DNA of 49,975 nucleotides from Micromonospora maritima (GTDB lineage Bacteria; Actinomycetota; Actinomycetes; Mycobacteriales; Micromonosporaceae), in NCBI RefSeq assembly GCF_902825405.1, contig NZ_CADEAU010000003.1, positions 1 through 49,975 on the forward strand. The letters are read 5' to 3'. The translations under genes and the position numbers were made by a program. The notes under the pieces were generated by a model that was given only the letters and a program-made list of their open reading frames with translations, searched no databases and was not told where the DNA came from. This document shows positions 40,395-48,696 of this stretch, piece after piece (the stretch's first letter is position 1; each line of letters starts with the position of its first letter).

Positions 40395-41833
40395 CTCACT
40401 CCTCGACCGCGCCGGACCTGGCCGGGCTGCCCGCCCCGTGGGCGGAGCCCCTCGTGCCGCCACTGGCACAGCGCATCGCCGCCGAACGACGTACGGTCGT
40501 CGTCCTCGACGACGACCCGACCGGCACACAGACGGCGCACGGGGTGCCGGTGCTCACCCGATGGGACGCCGCCGCCATCGCCGGGGAACTCTCCTCCAGA
40601 CCGCCGGCGTTGTTCCTGCTGACCAACTCGCGGTCGCTCGATCCGGCCCGCGCCGCGGAGATCAACACCAGGACCGGCCGGCAGATCCGTGCCGCGGCCG
40701 AGTCGGTGCGGAGTCGGGTCGTCGTGGTCAGCCGGGGTGACTCGACCCTGCGCGGACACTTCCCGGACGAAACCATGGCCCTGGCGGACGGTCTCGGTGG
40801 CGGGTTCGACGGCGTCCTGCTGGTGCCCGCCTTCCTCGAGGGCGGGCGGGTGACCGTCGACGGCCGGCACTGGGTGGCCGACGCCGACGGCTGGACGCCG
40901 GTGGGCCGGACGCCGTACGCCCGGGACGCCACGTTCGGGTTCGGCTCGTCCGACCTGCCCGACTGGGTGGCCGAGCGCAGCGGCGGCCGGATCCCACGGG
41001 AGGCCGTGCAGGTGCTGACGCTGCGGGAGTTGCGCACGGGTGGCCCGGCAGCCGTCTTCCGCCGGTTGGCCCGCCTGCGCGACGGTGCCGTCTGCGCCTG
41101 CGACGCGGCCGACCAGGCCGACCTCGACGTGCTGGTCGCCGGGGTGCTGGCCGCCGAGGCGGCCGGGGCACGACTGCTCTACCGCACGGCGGCGTCCTTC
41201 GTCCGGGTCCGTGCCGGGCTGCCGCCGCGCGACCTGCTCACCAACGGAGAGCTGGGGCTGCGGCGGCGGACCGGCGGGGGAGGACTGGTGGTGGTGGGCT
41301 CCCACGTGCCCACCACCACCGTCCAGCTCGAACGGCTCCTCGCCGACCCCACGGTGGTGGGCGTCGAGGTCGACGCGACACTGCTCGCCGGAACCGAACG
41401 GCAGGCGGCCGCCGAGGTCGACCGGGTGGCCACGCTGGCCGACCACGCGATGGCGGCGGGGTGCACCGCTGTGGTGCACACCAGCCGGCGGGTGTTGACC
41501 GCGGCGACCGCGGCGCGGGCCCTCGCCCGCAGCGTACGGATCTCGACCGGGCTGGTGCGGATCGTCGGCCGGATCCCGGCGCGGCCCGCCTTCGTGGTGG
41601 CCAAGGGCGGCATCACGTCCAGCGACGTCGCCGCGGACGGGCTGGGCATCAACCGGGCCGAGGTGCTCGGGCAGGTGGTGCCGGGTGTGCCGGTGTGGCG
41701 GGCCGGCATGAACAGCCGGTATCCGGGCCTCACCTACGTGGTCTTTCCCGGCAACGTCGGCGGTCCCGACGACCTGCTGGCGGTGGTGGCGAGGCTCGGT
41801 GGAGCCGATTGGCAGGAGTCGACACGTGCCTGA
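40391..41833 (+). CDS. Four-carbon acid-sugar kinase family protein (OtnK/DUF1537-like)
   Basis: This 480-residue protein has a DUF1537 N-domain (VVVLDDDPTGTQTAHGVPVL, FLLTNSRSLDP, VVVSRGDSTLRGHFPDE). The C-terminal nucleotide-binding domain has VVVGSHVPTTTVQLERLL and the FVVAKGGITSSDVAADGLG loop that binds ATP. Characterised members phosphorylate D-threonate, D-erythronate, 2-oxo-tetronate or 3-oxo-tetronate at O4. Its usual partners are PdxA2 or OtnI/OtnC; here the downstream dehydrogenase is of the isopropylmalate type. It overlaps its neighbours by 4 and 8 nt. Confidence 0.9.
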   Translation: MTHSSTAPDLAGLPAPWAEPLVPPLAQRIAAERRTVVVLDDDPTGTQTAHGVPVLTRWDAAAIAGELSSRPPALFLLTNSRSLDPARAAEINTRTGRQIRAAAESVRSRVVVVSRGDSTLRGHFPDETMALADGLGGGFDGVLLVPAFLEGGRVTVDGRHWVADADGWTPVGRTPYARDATFGFGSSDLPDWVAERSGGRIPREAVQVLTLRELRTGGPAAVFRRLARLRDGAVCACDAADQADLDVLVAGVLAAEAAGARLLYRTAASFVRVRAGLPPRDLLTNGELGLRRRTGGGGLVVVGSHVPTTTVQLERLLADPTVVGVEVDATLLAGTERQAAAEVDRVATLADHAMAAGCTAVVHTSRRVLTAATAARALARSVRISTGLVRIVGRIPARPAFVVAKGGITSSDVAADGLGINRAEVLGQVVPGVPVWRAGMNSRYPGLTYVVFPGNVGGPDDLLAVVARLGGADWQESTRA

Positions 41834-42665
41834 GCCGTTGAATGGATACGACGTACACACGATCCGGCCGGCGAGCCGCCGGTCGCCGCTGGTCGACGTG
41901 CACGGGCACTTCGGTCGCTCCGCCGCCACCGGATACTCGGCGGGCGCGCCCGAACTGCTCGCGGCGATGGACCACCACGGCATCGACACCACGCTCGTCA
42001 TGCCGCAGCCGTCGACCGACCGGGAGACCGCCGACGAGGTGCACGCCGAGATCGGGGAGGCGGTCGTTCGCCATCCCGGGCGGCTCTACGGCATCGTCAA
42101 CCTCGACCCGCGCCTGCCCGACGCGGAGTACCGGCGACGGGCCGCGACCCTGCTCGACCGGCCGGGTTTCGTCGCGGTGAAGATCCACACTGCGGGGTTC
42201 GCGGTGGCGCCCGACGACCCGGTCTGCGACAAGGCGTTCCGAATCGCCGCCGACTACGACGTACCGGTGATGGTGCACACCGGCCTGGGCGGGCCACACA
42301 CCCTGCCGCACCGGGTGGTCGACCCGGCCCGTCGGTACGCCGAGCGGCCGGTGGTGCTCTGCCACGCCGGATTCGGCGCGTTCTGTGCCGAGGCGATCGA
42401 GGTGGCGGTGACGCAGTCGAACGTCCACCTCGAGCCGTCCTGGTGCCCGGCCTTCAGCGTCCGGCAGATGGTGCGTCGGCTCGGTGCCCACCGGGTCATG
42501 TTCGGCAGCGACCACATCGACAACATCCCGGTGGAACTGGCGAAGTTCGACGCCGTCGGTCTGACCCCCGGGGAACGGCGCCTCGTCTACGCCGGCACCG
42601 CCGCCAGCGTCTTCTCCCTCGACCCGTCCGCCCCCGCCACCCCCCGACCGGAGGTTTCCGCATGA
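41826..42665 (+). CDS. Amidohydrolase (TIM-barrel, Amidohydro_2)
   Basis: This 279-residue protein has the metal motif LVDVHGHFG (HxH) near residue 27, a Lys-His strand VAVKIHTAGF, PVMVHTGLGGPHT, VVLCHAGFGAF and the late Asp in VMFGSDHIDN. Amidohydro_2 enzymes hydrolyse lactones, decarboxylate aromatic acids or cleave related C-C bonds. In this operon a sugar-acid lactonase is the simplest reading. GTG 41826 (MPEPLNGYDVH) is chosen within an 8-nt overlap with the kinase; the frame opens 9 codons earlier. Confidence 0.82.
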   Translation: MPEPLNGYDVHTIRPASRRSPLVDVHGHFGRSAATGYSAGAPELLAAMDHHGIDTTLVMPQPSTDRETADEVHAEIGEAVVRHPGRLYGIVNLDPRLPDAEYRRRAATLLDRPGFVAVKIHTAGFAVAPDDPVCDKAFRIAADYDVPVMVHTGLGGPHTLPHRVVDPARRYAERPVVLCHAGFGAFCAEAIEVAVTQSNVHLEPSWCPAFSVRQMVRRLGAHRVMFGSDHIDNIPVELAKFDAVGLTPGERRLVYAGTAASVFSLDPSAPATPRPEVSA

Positions 42666-43759
42666 CCGACTACCGCATCGCCGTGCTGCCCGGAGACGGC
42701 ATCGGTCCCGAGATCATCGCCGTCGCCACGGAGGTGCTGCAACGGCTCACCGCCGCGCACGGCGGGATCTCGCTCCATCTCGACCGGCACGACGCGGGTG
42801 CCACCCGCTGGCTGCGCGAGGGCACCGTGTTGACCGACGAGACGTACGACGCCTGCGTGCGGGCCGACGCCATCCTGATGGGCGCGATCGGTCTGCCCGA
42901 GGCGCGTCACCCGGACGGTCGGGAGGTCAACGGCGACGTCATCTTCCGGCTCCGCTTCGACCTGGACCTGTACGCCGGAATCAGGCCGGTCCGGTCCTGG
43001 CCGGGACTGACCAGCCCGCTGTCGGCCGCGCCGCCCGTCGACTACGTGGTGGTGCGGGAGAACGTGGAGGGCCTGTACGCCTCCCGGACCGGCGGCTGCA
43101 ACGTGCGGGAGGAAGTCGCCACGGACACCATCGTGATCACCGCGACCGGTACCCGGAAGGTGACCGAACAGGCGTTCCGCCTGGCCGGCAAGCGCGCCGG
43201 CCGCCCCCGCGACGGCCGCCGGACGGTCACCTGTGTGGACAAGGCGAACGTGCTCGCCTCGTACGCGTTCTTCCGGCGGGTCTTCGACCGGGTGGCCGAG
43301 GGCCACCCCGACATCGGCGCCGAGCACGTCTACGTCGACGCGATGACCGCGTACCAGGTGCAGCAGCCCGACATGTTCGACGTGGTGGTCGCCGAGAACA
43401 TGTTCGGCGACATCATCTCCGATCTGGCGGCAGCCACGGTCGGTGGGCTGGGCCTGGCCGCCTCCGGCGACGTCGGTGACCGGCACGCGCTGTTCCAGCC
43501 GGCGCACGGCTCCGCGCCCACCATCGCCGGCAAGGGCGTGGCCAATCCGATCGCCACCGTGCTGTCGGCGGCCATGATGCTCGACTGGCTGGCGGACCGG
43601 CACGCGGATCCGGCCGCGGCCGAGGTGGCCAGGTTGATCGAGGACGCCGTCGGCGACGTGCTCGCCGAAGGACGGGTCCTTACGCCGGACCTGGGTGGGA
43701 CCGCGAGCACCGTCGAGGTCGGTGCGGCGATCGTCGCGGCGGCGGGGCGGAGGCGGTAA
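42662..43759 (+). CDS. Isocitrate/isopropylmalate dehydrogenase family enzyme
   Basis: This 365-residue beta-hydroxyacid oxidative decarboxylase has VLPGDGIGPEI, the substrate Arg loop (FRLRFDLDLYAGIRPVRSW), VVRENVEGLYASRTG, the catalytic Lys in TCVDKANVL, metal Asp residues in YVDAMTAYQ and FGDIISDLAA, and the cofactor loop HGSAPTIAGKGVANPIA. It fits the tartrate/isopropylmalate dehydrogenase branch. Its place after a C4-acid kinase suggests it oxidises and decarboxylates a 4-phosphotetronate or a related hydroxy acid. No leu genes are nearby, so leucine synthesis is unlikely. ATGA overlap with the upstream gene. Confidence 0.9.
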   Translation: MTDYRIAVLPGDGIGPEIIAVATEVLQRLTAAHGGISLHLDRHDAGATRWLREGTVLTDETYDACVRADAILMGAIGLPEARHPDGREVNGDVIFRLRFDLDLYAGIRPVRSWPGLTSPLSAAPPVDYVVVRENVEGLYASRTGGCNVREEVATDTIVITATGTRKVTEQAFRLAGKRAGRPRDGRRTVTCVDKANVLASYAFFRRVFDRVAEGHPDIGAEHVYVDAMTAYQVQQPDMFDVVVAENMFGDIISDLAAATVGGLGLAASGDVGDRHALFQPAHGSAPTIAGKGVANPIATVLSAAMMLDWLADRHADPAAAEVARLIEDAVGDVLAEGRVLTPDLGGTASTVEVGAAIVAAAGRRR

Positions 43760-43780
43760 GTGAGTAGGGGAGGAACGGGG

Positions 43781-44851
43781 ATGGAACGGCCGTTGCGGGG
43801 CCTGATGGTCGGTGCCGGCTACTTCGCGCCGATCCAGCTCGCCGCCTGGCGAGCGGTGTCAGGTGCCGAGATCCACGGCCTGGTCGGGCACCGTGATCCG
43901 AGGCGGGTGGCCGCGGTGGCCCGGGAGGCCGGCGTGAGCTGGTCGGGGGTCGATCTCGAGGCGGCGATCGCGGGGGTCCGGCCCGACTTCCTGGACATCT
44001 GCACGCCTCCGGCCACCCACGCCGAACTGATCCGGCTCGCGGTCGACCGCGGACTGCCGGTGCTCTGCCAGAAGCCGCTCGCGCCGACCGTGGCGGACGC
44101 CGCCGAGCTGGCGGACCTGGCGCACCGGCGCGGCGTGCCGCTCGTGGTCAACGAGAACTGGCGCTGGCAGCCGTGGTACCGGGAGGCGAAGCGGCTGATC
44201 GACGACGGCGTGCTCGGCCGACCGTTCCACACCACCATGCGGATGCGGCCCGGCGACGGCTGGGGGGAGCGGCCCTATCCGGACCAGCCCTACTTCGCCG
44301 CCATGCCACGCCTGGTGCTGTTCGAGACGGGCGTGCACTACGTCGACACGACCCGATACCTCTTCGGTGAGATCGACGAGGTCCGGTGCACGACCGCGAC
44401 CGTCAACCCGGCCGTCACCGGTGAGGACCTCGTCATCGCGGTGCTGCACACCTCCGGCGGCGGCATCGTGGTGTACGACGCCGACCGCTCGGCGGTGGCT
44501 CGGACGGTCCGCAGCCTGGCGTACGGGACGATGTCGGTGGAGGGCACGGACGCCACCCTGGAGGTGGCCGACGACGGCACGATGACGGTGCTGCGCCGCG
44601 ACGGGCGGACGGTCCGGCACGACTACCGGATCCCGGACGGCTGGAAGGGCGGCTGCGCGACCGCCGCCCAGCAGAACTTCGTCGATGCCCTGCGAGGTCG
44701 CGCCGAGGCGGAGACGCCCGCCGCGGACTATGTCCGTACGATGCGGGTGGTGGAGGCCTGTTATCAGTCGGCCGCATCGGGGCAGGCGGTCCGGATCCGG
44801 TCCGAGCGGGTGGCAGGCGTGCCGGAACCCGCGGGTGAGAGGCTGCCGTGA
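43781..44851 (+). CDS. Gfo/Idh/MocA-family sugar dehydrogenase
   Basis: This 356-residue protein has a Rossmann start (LRGLMVGAGYFAPIQLAAWR), the conserved EKP-like motif as LPVLCQKPLAPTVADA (Lys retained, Glu replaced by Gln) and NENWRWQPWYREAKRLIDDG. The C-terminal substrate domain has FETGVHYVDTTRYLFGEIDE, with the catalytic-type Asp and His. It probably oxidises the imported sugar with NAD(P). ATG 43781 is chosen because GGAGG ends 7 nt upstream; GTG 43760 also opens the frame. The stop overlaps the regulator GTG. Confidence 0.9.
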   Translation: MERPLRGLMVGAGYFAPIQLAAWRAVSGAEIHGLVGHRDPRRVAAVAREAGVSWSGVDLEAAIAGVRPDFLDICTPPATHAELIRLAVDRGLPVLCQKPLAPTVADAAELADLAHRRGVPLVVNENWRWQPWYREAKRLIDDGVLGRPFHTTMRMRPGDGWGERPYPDQPYFAAMPRLVLFETGVHYVDTTRYLFGEIDEVRCTTATVNPAVTGEDLVIAVLHTSGGGIVVYDADRSAVARTVRSLAYGTMSVEGTDATLEVADDGTMTVLRRDGRTVRHDYRIPDGWKGGCATAAQQNFVDALRGRAEAETPAADYVRTMRVVEACYQSAASGQAVRIRSERVAGVPEPAGERLP

Positions 44852-45513
44852 GCACTGAGACGACCTATCTTCCACTGGAGGAGAGCACCTACCAGCGGGT
44901 GCGCGCGATGCTGCTCAGCGGTGAGATCCCGACGGGTCAGCCGGTCAACCAGAGCGAGGTCGCCGTCGCGCTGGGCGTCAGTCGCACACCGGTCCGCCGC
45001 GCGCTCTCCCGCCTGGAGGGCGAGGGCCTGGTCACCGCCGGCCCGCGGGGCTGGCACGCGGTGGGCTTCGACGCCGATCGGATGACCGCCGTGTTCGAGA
45101 TCCGCGCGGTGCTCGAAGGGCTCGCGTGCCGGCTCGCCGCGGGTCGGGCCGGCCGGGCCGAGCTGGCCCGGCTGCGGGTGCTGTTCCAGGACGCCTACGA
45201 GCAGCTCACCACCACCGGTTCGGCCGAGGCGTACTACCAGGCGGATGTGGTGTTCCACCGGGCGCTGCTGGAGCTGGCCGGCGAGCCGCTGCTCAGCCGT
45301 ACCGCCGAGGTGCACCACATACTCACGACGAGCCTCGCGCCCGGGCTCTACCGCGACCCGCACGAGACGCATCCGGAGCACCTGGCGATCATCGAGGCGC
45401 TGGCGGCGGGCGACGCCGACCGGGCCGAGGAACTGGCCCGCGGGCACATCCGCGCGGCCGTGCCGAACATTCGCACCGGTGCGGTGTACGTGCCGGGAGC
45501 GGAGGCCACCTGA
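44848..45513 (+). CDS. GntR-family regulator, FCD subfamily
   Basis: This 221-residue protein has an N-terminal winged helix (TYQRVRAMLLSGEIPTGQPV, NQSEVAVALGVSRTPVRRAL, LEGEGLVTAGPRGWHAVGF). An all-helical FCD ligand domain follows, with the metal ligands expected in VVFHRALLELAG, HHILTTSL and HPEHLAIIEALAAGDADRAE. FCD regulators sense sugar acids and other carboxylates. It is the last gene of the operon and probably represses it; the GTATAC palindrome at 35685 is a candidate site. Confidence 0.92.
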   Translation: MSTETTYLPLEESTYQRVRAMLLSGEIPTGQPVNQSEVAVALGVSRTPVRRALSRLEGEGLVTAGPRGWHAVGFDADRMTAVFEIRAVLEGLACRLAAGRAGRAELARLRVLFQDAYEQLTTTGSAEAYYQADVVFHRALLELAGEPLLSRTAEVHHILTTSLAPGLYRDPHETHPEHLAIIEALAAGDADRAEELARGHIRAAVPNIRTGAVYVPGAEAT

Positions 45514-45708
45514 TGGTCGCCCGGCTCCGGGCCGCGTCCCGGTCCGCGTCGCACCCGGGTGGCCGTCTCCGCGGGCACCCGGTGCGGCGGCCCGGCCAGG
45601 CGACGCGGGTGCGCCACGACTGCCCGCGCCCCGCACGAGTAGTGAACCGGTCACCGGGCATCCGCCGTACCCCTGACCGTATGGGTCGTGGCGGGGGCGG
45701 AGGCTGAC

Positions 45709-46104
45709 ATGGGCACGTACCGCAGCGGAAGCCCGCTCGCCGGGAGACTGACCCCCGAGGACGTCACCCGGGTACGGCTGCCGCTGGCGCCCTGGTACCA
45801 GCGCGGCTACCGGCGCGACGAGGTCGACGCGCTGCTGCACCGGCTCGCGTACGAGCTGGGTGAGCGGGGGCGGGAACTGGAGATCGCCTGGGCGGAGGGT
45901 CAGCGGATCAAGCGGGCGCTGCGCGTCTGGCAGTCGGAACGAGCCGGCTCCGGGGCGCATGCGAGGCGGACGACCACCGGGCGGCGGGTGCGGCGGACCA
46001 CCATGCCGAAGCGGCTGCCCTCGGAGCCTGCGGCGGGTTCCGCAGGCACCCCTGGAGCGCACGCGGCGACCCACCGGACGGACACCGAGGACTCCGCGAG
46101 GTAG
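45709..46104 (+). CDS. DivIVA-domain protein
   Basis: This 131-residue protein starts with the DivIVA N-domain pattern (LTPEDVTRVRLPLAPWYQRG, YRRDEVDALLHRLAYELGER) and a short coiled-coil helix, then a basic disordered tail. DivIVA-like proteins bind curved membranes or act as scaffolds. This one lacks the long coiled coil of true DivIVA/Wag31. GGAGG (45699-45703) fits ATG 45709; GTG 45688 is upstream. The 195 bp before it hold no recognisable gene. Confidence 0.75.
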   Translation: MGTYRSGSPLAGRLTPEDVTRVRLPLAPWYQRGYRRDEVDALLHRLAYELGERGRELEIAWAEGQRIKRALRVWQSERAGSGAHARRTTTGRRVRRTTMPKRLPSEPAAGSAGTPGAHAATHRTDTEDSAR

Positions 46105-46134
46105 CGGATCGCCCGCACCGGCCGCCGAAGGCGC

Positions 46135-46755
46135 TCACCGCACTGTCGTTCGCCCCTCCTCGCTCGGCGGCGCGTCGGTCCGGAACGGTCCGGGACGGTC
46201 CTCCACCGGCCGCGACCGGTGCTCCTGCCAGGCGGCCAGCGCAGCCGCCCGGTCCGCCTGAGGGTGGGCCCTCCGCCACTGCCGCAGGAACGCGTTGAAC
46301 TCGAACTGTGCTGCCACCGGCCGTTCGCGGGCGGCTTCGGCCCGGGTGTCGTACCAGTGCGAGACGGCATCACCCAGGGTCCGTCCCGCACCGTCACGGA
46401 TGAACGCCCGCATGAACTCGTCGAAGACGAACCCCTTGCCGACCTGATCGCGGAAGAATGCCCGCAGCACCTGGCTGCACCGCTGCCCGGCGGGAATGAC
46501 GGTGTCGACCGTCACCGGCGGACCCAGTTGTCGCGCCGACCCTGCCCGCCGAGCATGCTCCGGCGCTGCCGTGCCGTCCAACGCGGCGGCCAACCGCTCG
46601 ACCAGTGCCAGCTTGCCGCCCCCGCGCGGGACGCCCATTGTCCGGGCCAGTTCCGTCAGCTCGGCGAGCGTCCAGTACCAGCGGCGCAACTCCGAACCGG
46701 AACGGACGTGGGTCAATGGCGGGCGATCCGTCACCGTGATTCTCCAGCCGGGCAT
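46135..46755 (-). CDS. SAP-like and DUF6434 domain protein
   Basis: This 206-residue protein has an N-terminal SAP-type helix-turn-helix (RRWYWTLAELTELARTMGVP, GGGKLALVERLAAALDG) that may bind nucleic acid. A central segment follows (CSQVLRAFFRDQVGKGFVFD, FMRAFIRDGAGRTLGDAVSH), then a C-terminal FNAFLRQWRRAHPQADRAAA and LAAWQEHRSRP typical of DUF6434. Its role is unknown. It starts immediately after the stop of the upstream alpha/beta hydrolase gene, so they are probably co-transcribed. Confidence 0.75.
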   Translation of the reverse strand: MPGWRITVTDRPPLTHVRSGSELRRWYWTLAELTELARTMGVPRGGGKLALVERLAAALDGTAAPEHARRAGSARQLGPPVTVDTVIPAGQRCSQVLRAFFRDQVGKGFVFDEFMRAFIRDGAGRTLGDAVSHWYDTRAEAARERPVAAQFEFNAFLRQWRRAHPQADRAAALAAWQEHRSRPVEDRPGPFRTDAPPSEEGRTTVR

Positions 46756-47568
46756 TCAGGGGAACAGGGGTGTGATGAAGTTCGACACCGTCTCGGTGAA
46801 CAACGCCGGTCGTTCGATGATCCAACCGTGCCCGACGCCGGGAACCGTCCGGTGCTCTCCGCGTGCGAAGGCCGCGGCGAGCAGTGGCGCGGAGCGCCGG
46901 ATGCCGGGCGGTTCGTCGCCACCGCACAGCACCAGGACCGGTCGGACGAATGCGTTGTCCACCGGAGGCCGATATCCGGTCAGCTCCCGGTTGACGCGGG
47001 CGAACGCCCGAGGATGGGTCCGCCGGGCCGCCGACAGATACCAGGGGTGAAGGTCGGGCGGTATCCGTAGCACCCGGGCGTTGGCGCTCAGCATCGGCCG
47101 GGTGACGATGAACGGCGCCAGCACCGGACCGAGCAGCCGCGGTGGCGACCAGAACGGCAACGGGACGGCGTTGACTCCACTGGCGACCGCACCCGCGATC
47201 CGATCCGGCGCCGCGCGGGCCAGTTCCAAGGCCAGATACCCGCCGAGCGACAGCCCCACCACACCGACCCGGGCGTCGGGGACCCTGCTGTCGATCAGGT
47301 CGGTCAGGTCGCGCACCACTCGGCTCATCGAAGTCCATCGCCGGTTCCGGGCCGTGCCGTGCCCGGGCAGATCGGGGATCAGCAGTCGAAACGAGCGGCC
47401 GAGTGTCTCCATGACGGGCTGCCACATCGTGCGGTCGATGAGCAGGCCGTGCAACAGGAGCAGCGGGGGTGCCTCCAGTGGGCCGTGTTCGCTGACTTCC
47501 ACCCTGTGGTCCGTCCGGGTCGTGGTGCCGTGCGGTTTCCGCCGTGACTCGCGTCCGGCCCGGACCAC
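46756..47568 (-). CDS. Alpha/beta hydrolase
   Basis: This 270-residue cytoplasmic protein has the oxyanion motif LLLLHGLLIDRTMW, LLIPDLPGHGTARN, the nucleophile elbow GVVGLSLGGYLALE (Ser), an Asp-side strand (PVLVLCGGDEPP) and the catalytic His in VPGVGHGWIIERP. It fits the family of small esterases and lactonases. The start is uncertain: GTG 47568 avoids overlap with the AraC gene; the frame is open to 47634. Confidence 0.82.
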   Translation of the reverse strand: MVRAGRESRRKPHGTTTRTDHRVEVSEHGPLEAPPLLLLHGLLIDRTMWQPVMETLGRSFRLLIPDLPGHGTARNRRWTSMSRVVRDLTDLIDSRVPDARVGVVGLSLGGYLALELARAAPDRIAGAVASGVNAVPLPFWSPPRLLGPVLAPFIVTRPMLSANARVLRIPPDLHPWYLSAARRTHPRAFARVNRELTGYRPPVDNAFVRPVLVLCGGDEPPGIRRSAPLLAAAFARGEHRTVPGVGHGWIIERPALFTETVSNFITPLFP

Positions 47569-47596
47569 GCTAGGGGGCACCGGCGCGGCACCGGTA

Positions 47597-48547
47597 TCAC
47601 AGCTGCGCCGCAACACTGTCGAGGCCGTGCCCATCTGCCGCCGCGTCCGCTCGCCAGCGTCCCGGGCTCGAGCCGAAGTGAGCCCGAAAGGCGGCGCCGA
47701 AATGGGAGGCGGAGGCGAACTGGTAGCGGTACGCCAACTCGGCTGCGCTCACCGGAGAGCGGACCAGGTGCCGAGCACATGCCTGCAGCCGCCGTAGCCG
47801 GATGTAGCCGGCCGGGCCGTGGTCGTTGTCGGCGAAGGCGCGGTGCAGTTGGCGCACCGACACGGCGAGTCGGCTGGCCAGCCAGGAGACGGAGAGGTCA
47901 GGATCGGTGAGGTGGTCCTCGACGAGTCGCTCCGCGCCGATGCGCAGAGCGAGGTGAGGGTTGCCCCGTGTGTCACCGAACGTGCCGGCGAGCAGCAGAT
48001 CCAGCACGGCGGCGAACACCGAGGCGAGGTTTCGCCGGCGGGCGGGGTCCTCGGTGGCGCCGACCGCCGTCATCAGGTGGGGCAGCTGTCTGCCCAGGGC
48101 GCGCCCGACCGGGTCGAGGGGCGCTGACGTGATCGCTGCGTCCAGTGCCGCGTACCGGGCCTCGACCAGAGCCGGCGGAAGCACGACGAACAACAGCTTG
48201 GCGACGGCGGGATAGTCGACCTCGAAGGACTCTCCGCCCGGTACGACCACGAGCCGGCCCGGCACCACCGGCTCGACGCCGAAGCGGTGCCGAATCCGAC
48301 CGTCGGCCTTCGCGCCCAGCAGAAGGAACACGCCCCCGGGCGAGCGTTGTCCGGTCTGCCGCGCGTGCAGCGCGGCGACGGTGACGGACACCAGCCGAGT
48401 CGGACCGACGTCGGCGGTGCTCAGCCGGGCACGGAAGCCGGCCGGGTCCCGGGCCTCGACCGCTTGGCTGACCAGGCTCTGCCGGACCGCACGGCGGAAG
48501 TCGTGCAGGCCGCGTGGACCCGAGAAGCGGTGCGTGAGCACGGGCAC
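47597..48547 (-). CDS. AraC-family transcriptional regulator
   Basis: This 316-residue protein has an N-terminal cupin-like AraC-binding-like domain (about 15-190, including VVVPGGESFEVDYPAVAKLL). The C-terminal double HTH has LSVSWLASRLAVSVRQLHRA, GPAGYIRLRRLQACARHLVR, AELAYRYQFASASHFGAAFR and HFGSSPGRWR. AAGGAG lies 5 nt before GTG 48547. The open frame continues far upstream but only as an antisense-phase reading of the next gene. It ends 28 bp before the alpha/beta hydrolase start, a possible target. Confidence 0.88.
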   Translation of the reverse strand: MPVLTHRFSGPRGLHDFRRAVRQSLVSQAVEARDPAGFRARLSTADVGPTRLVSVTVAALHARQTGQRSPGGVFLLLGAKADGRIRHRFGVEPVVPGRLVVVPGGESFEVDYPAVAKLLFVVLPPALVEARYAALDAAITSAPLDPVGRALGRQLPHLMTAVGATEDPARRRNLASVFAAVLDLLLAGTFGDTRGNPHLALRIGAERLVEDHLTDPDLSVSWLASRLAVSVRQLHRAFADNDHGPAGYIRLRRLQACARHLVRSPVSAAELAYRYQFASASHFGAAFRAHFGSSPGRWRADAAADGHGLDSVAAQL

Positions 48548-48696
48548 GGTCGCTCCTTGATCTGTTCGCCGCGGCTCGGGCGACCGCGGGCGCGCTCGGT
48601 TCCCTCGATGATCCTCGTGCCCGGACGGGCCGGCCTCGGCTGTCCGGACGGATCCGGGGCCGCCCCGGATCGCGATTTCCGGCCGGGCGGAGGCGG

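Noticed and set aside
42662-43759. LeuB for leucine biosynthesis
   Set aside because: No other leu gene is present, and the gene is embedded by 4-nt overlaps in a catabolic operon, so a tartrate or phosphotetronate type substrate is more likely.
45514-45708. Possible small gene between the GntR and DivIVA genes
   Set aside because: The open frames overlap, are Arg/Pro-rich, and no start with a ribosome-binding site or similarity is visible.
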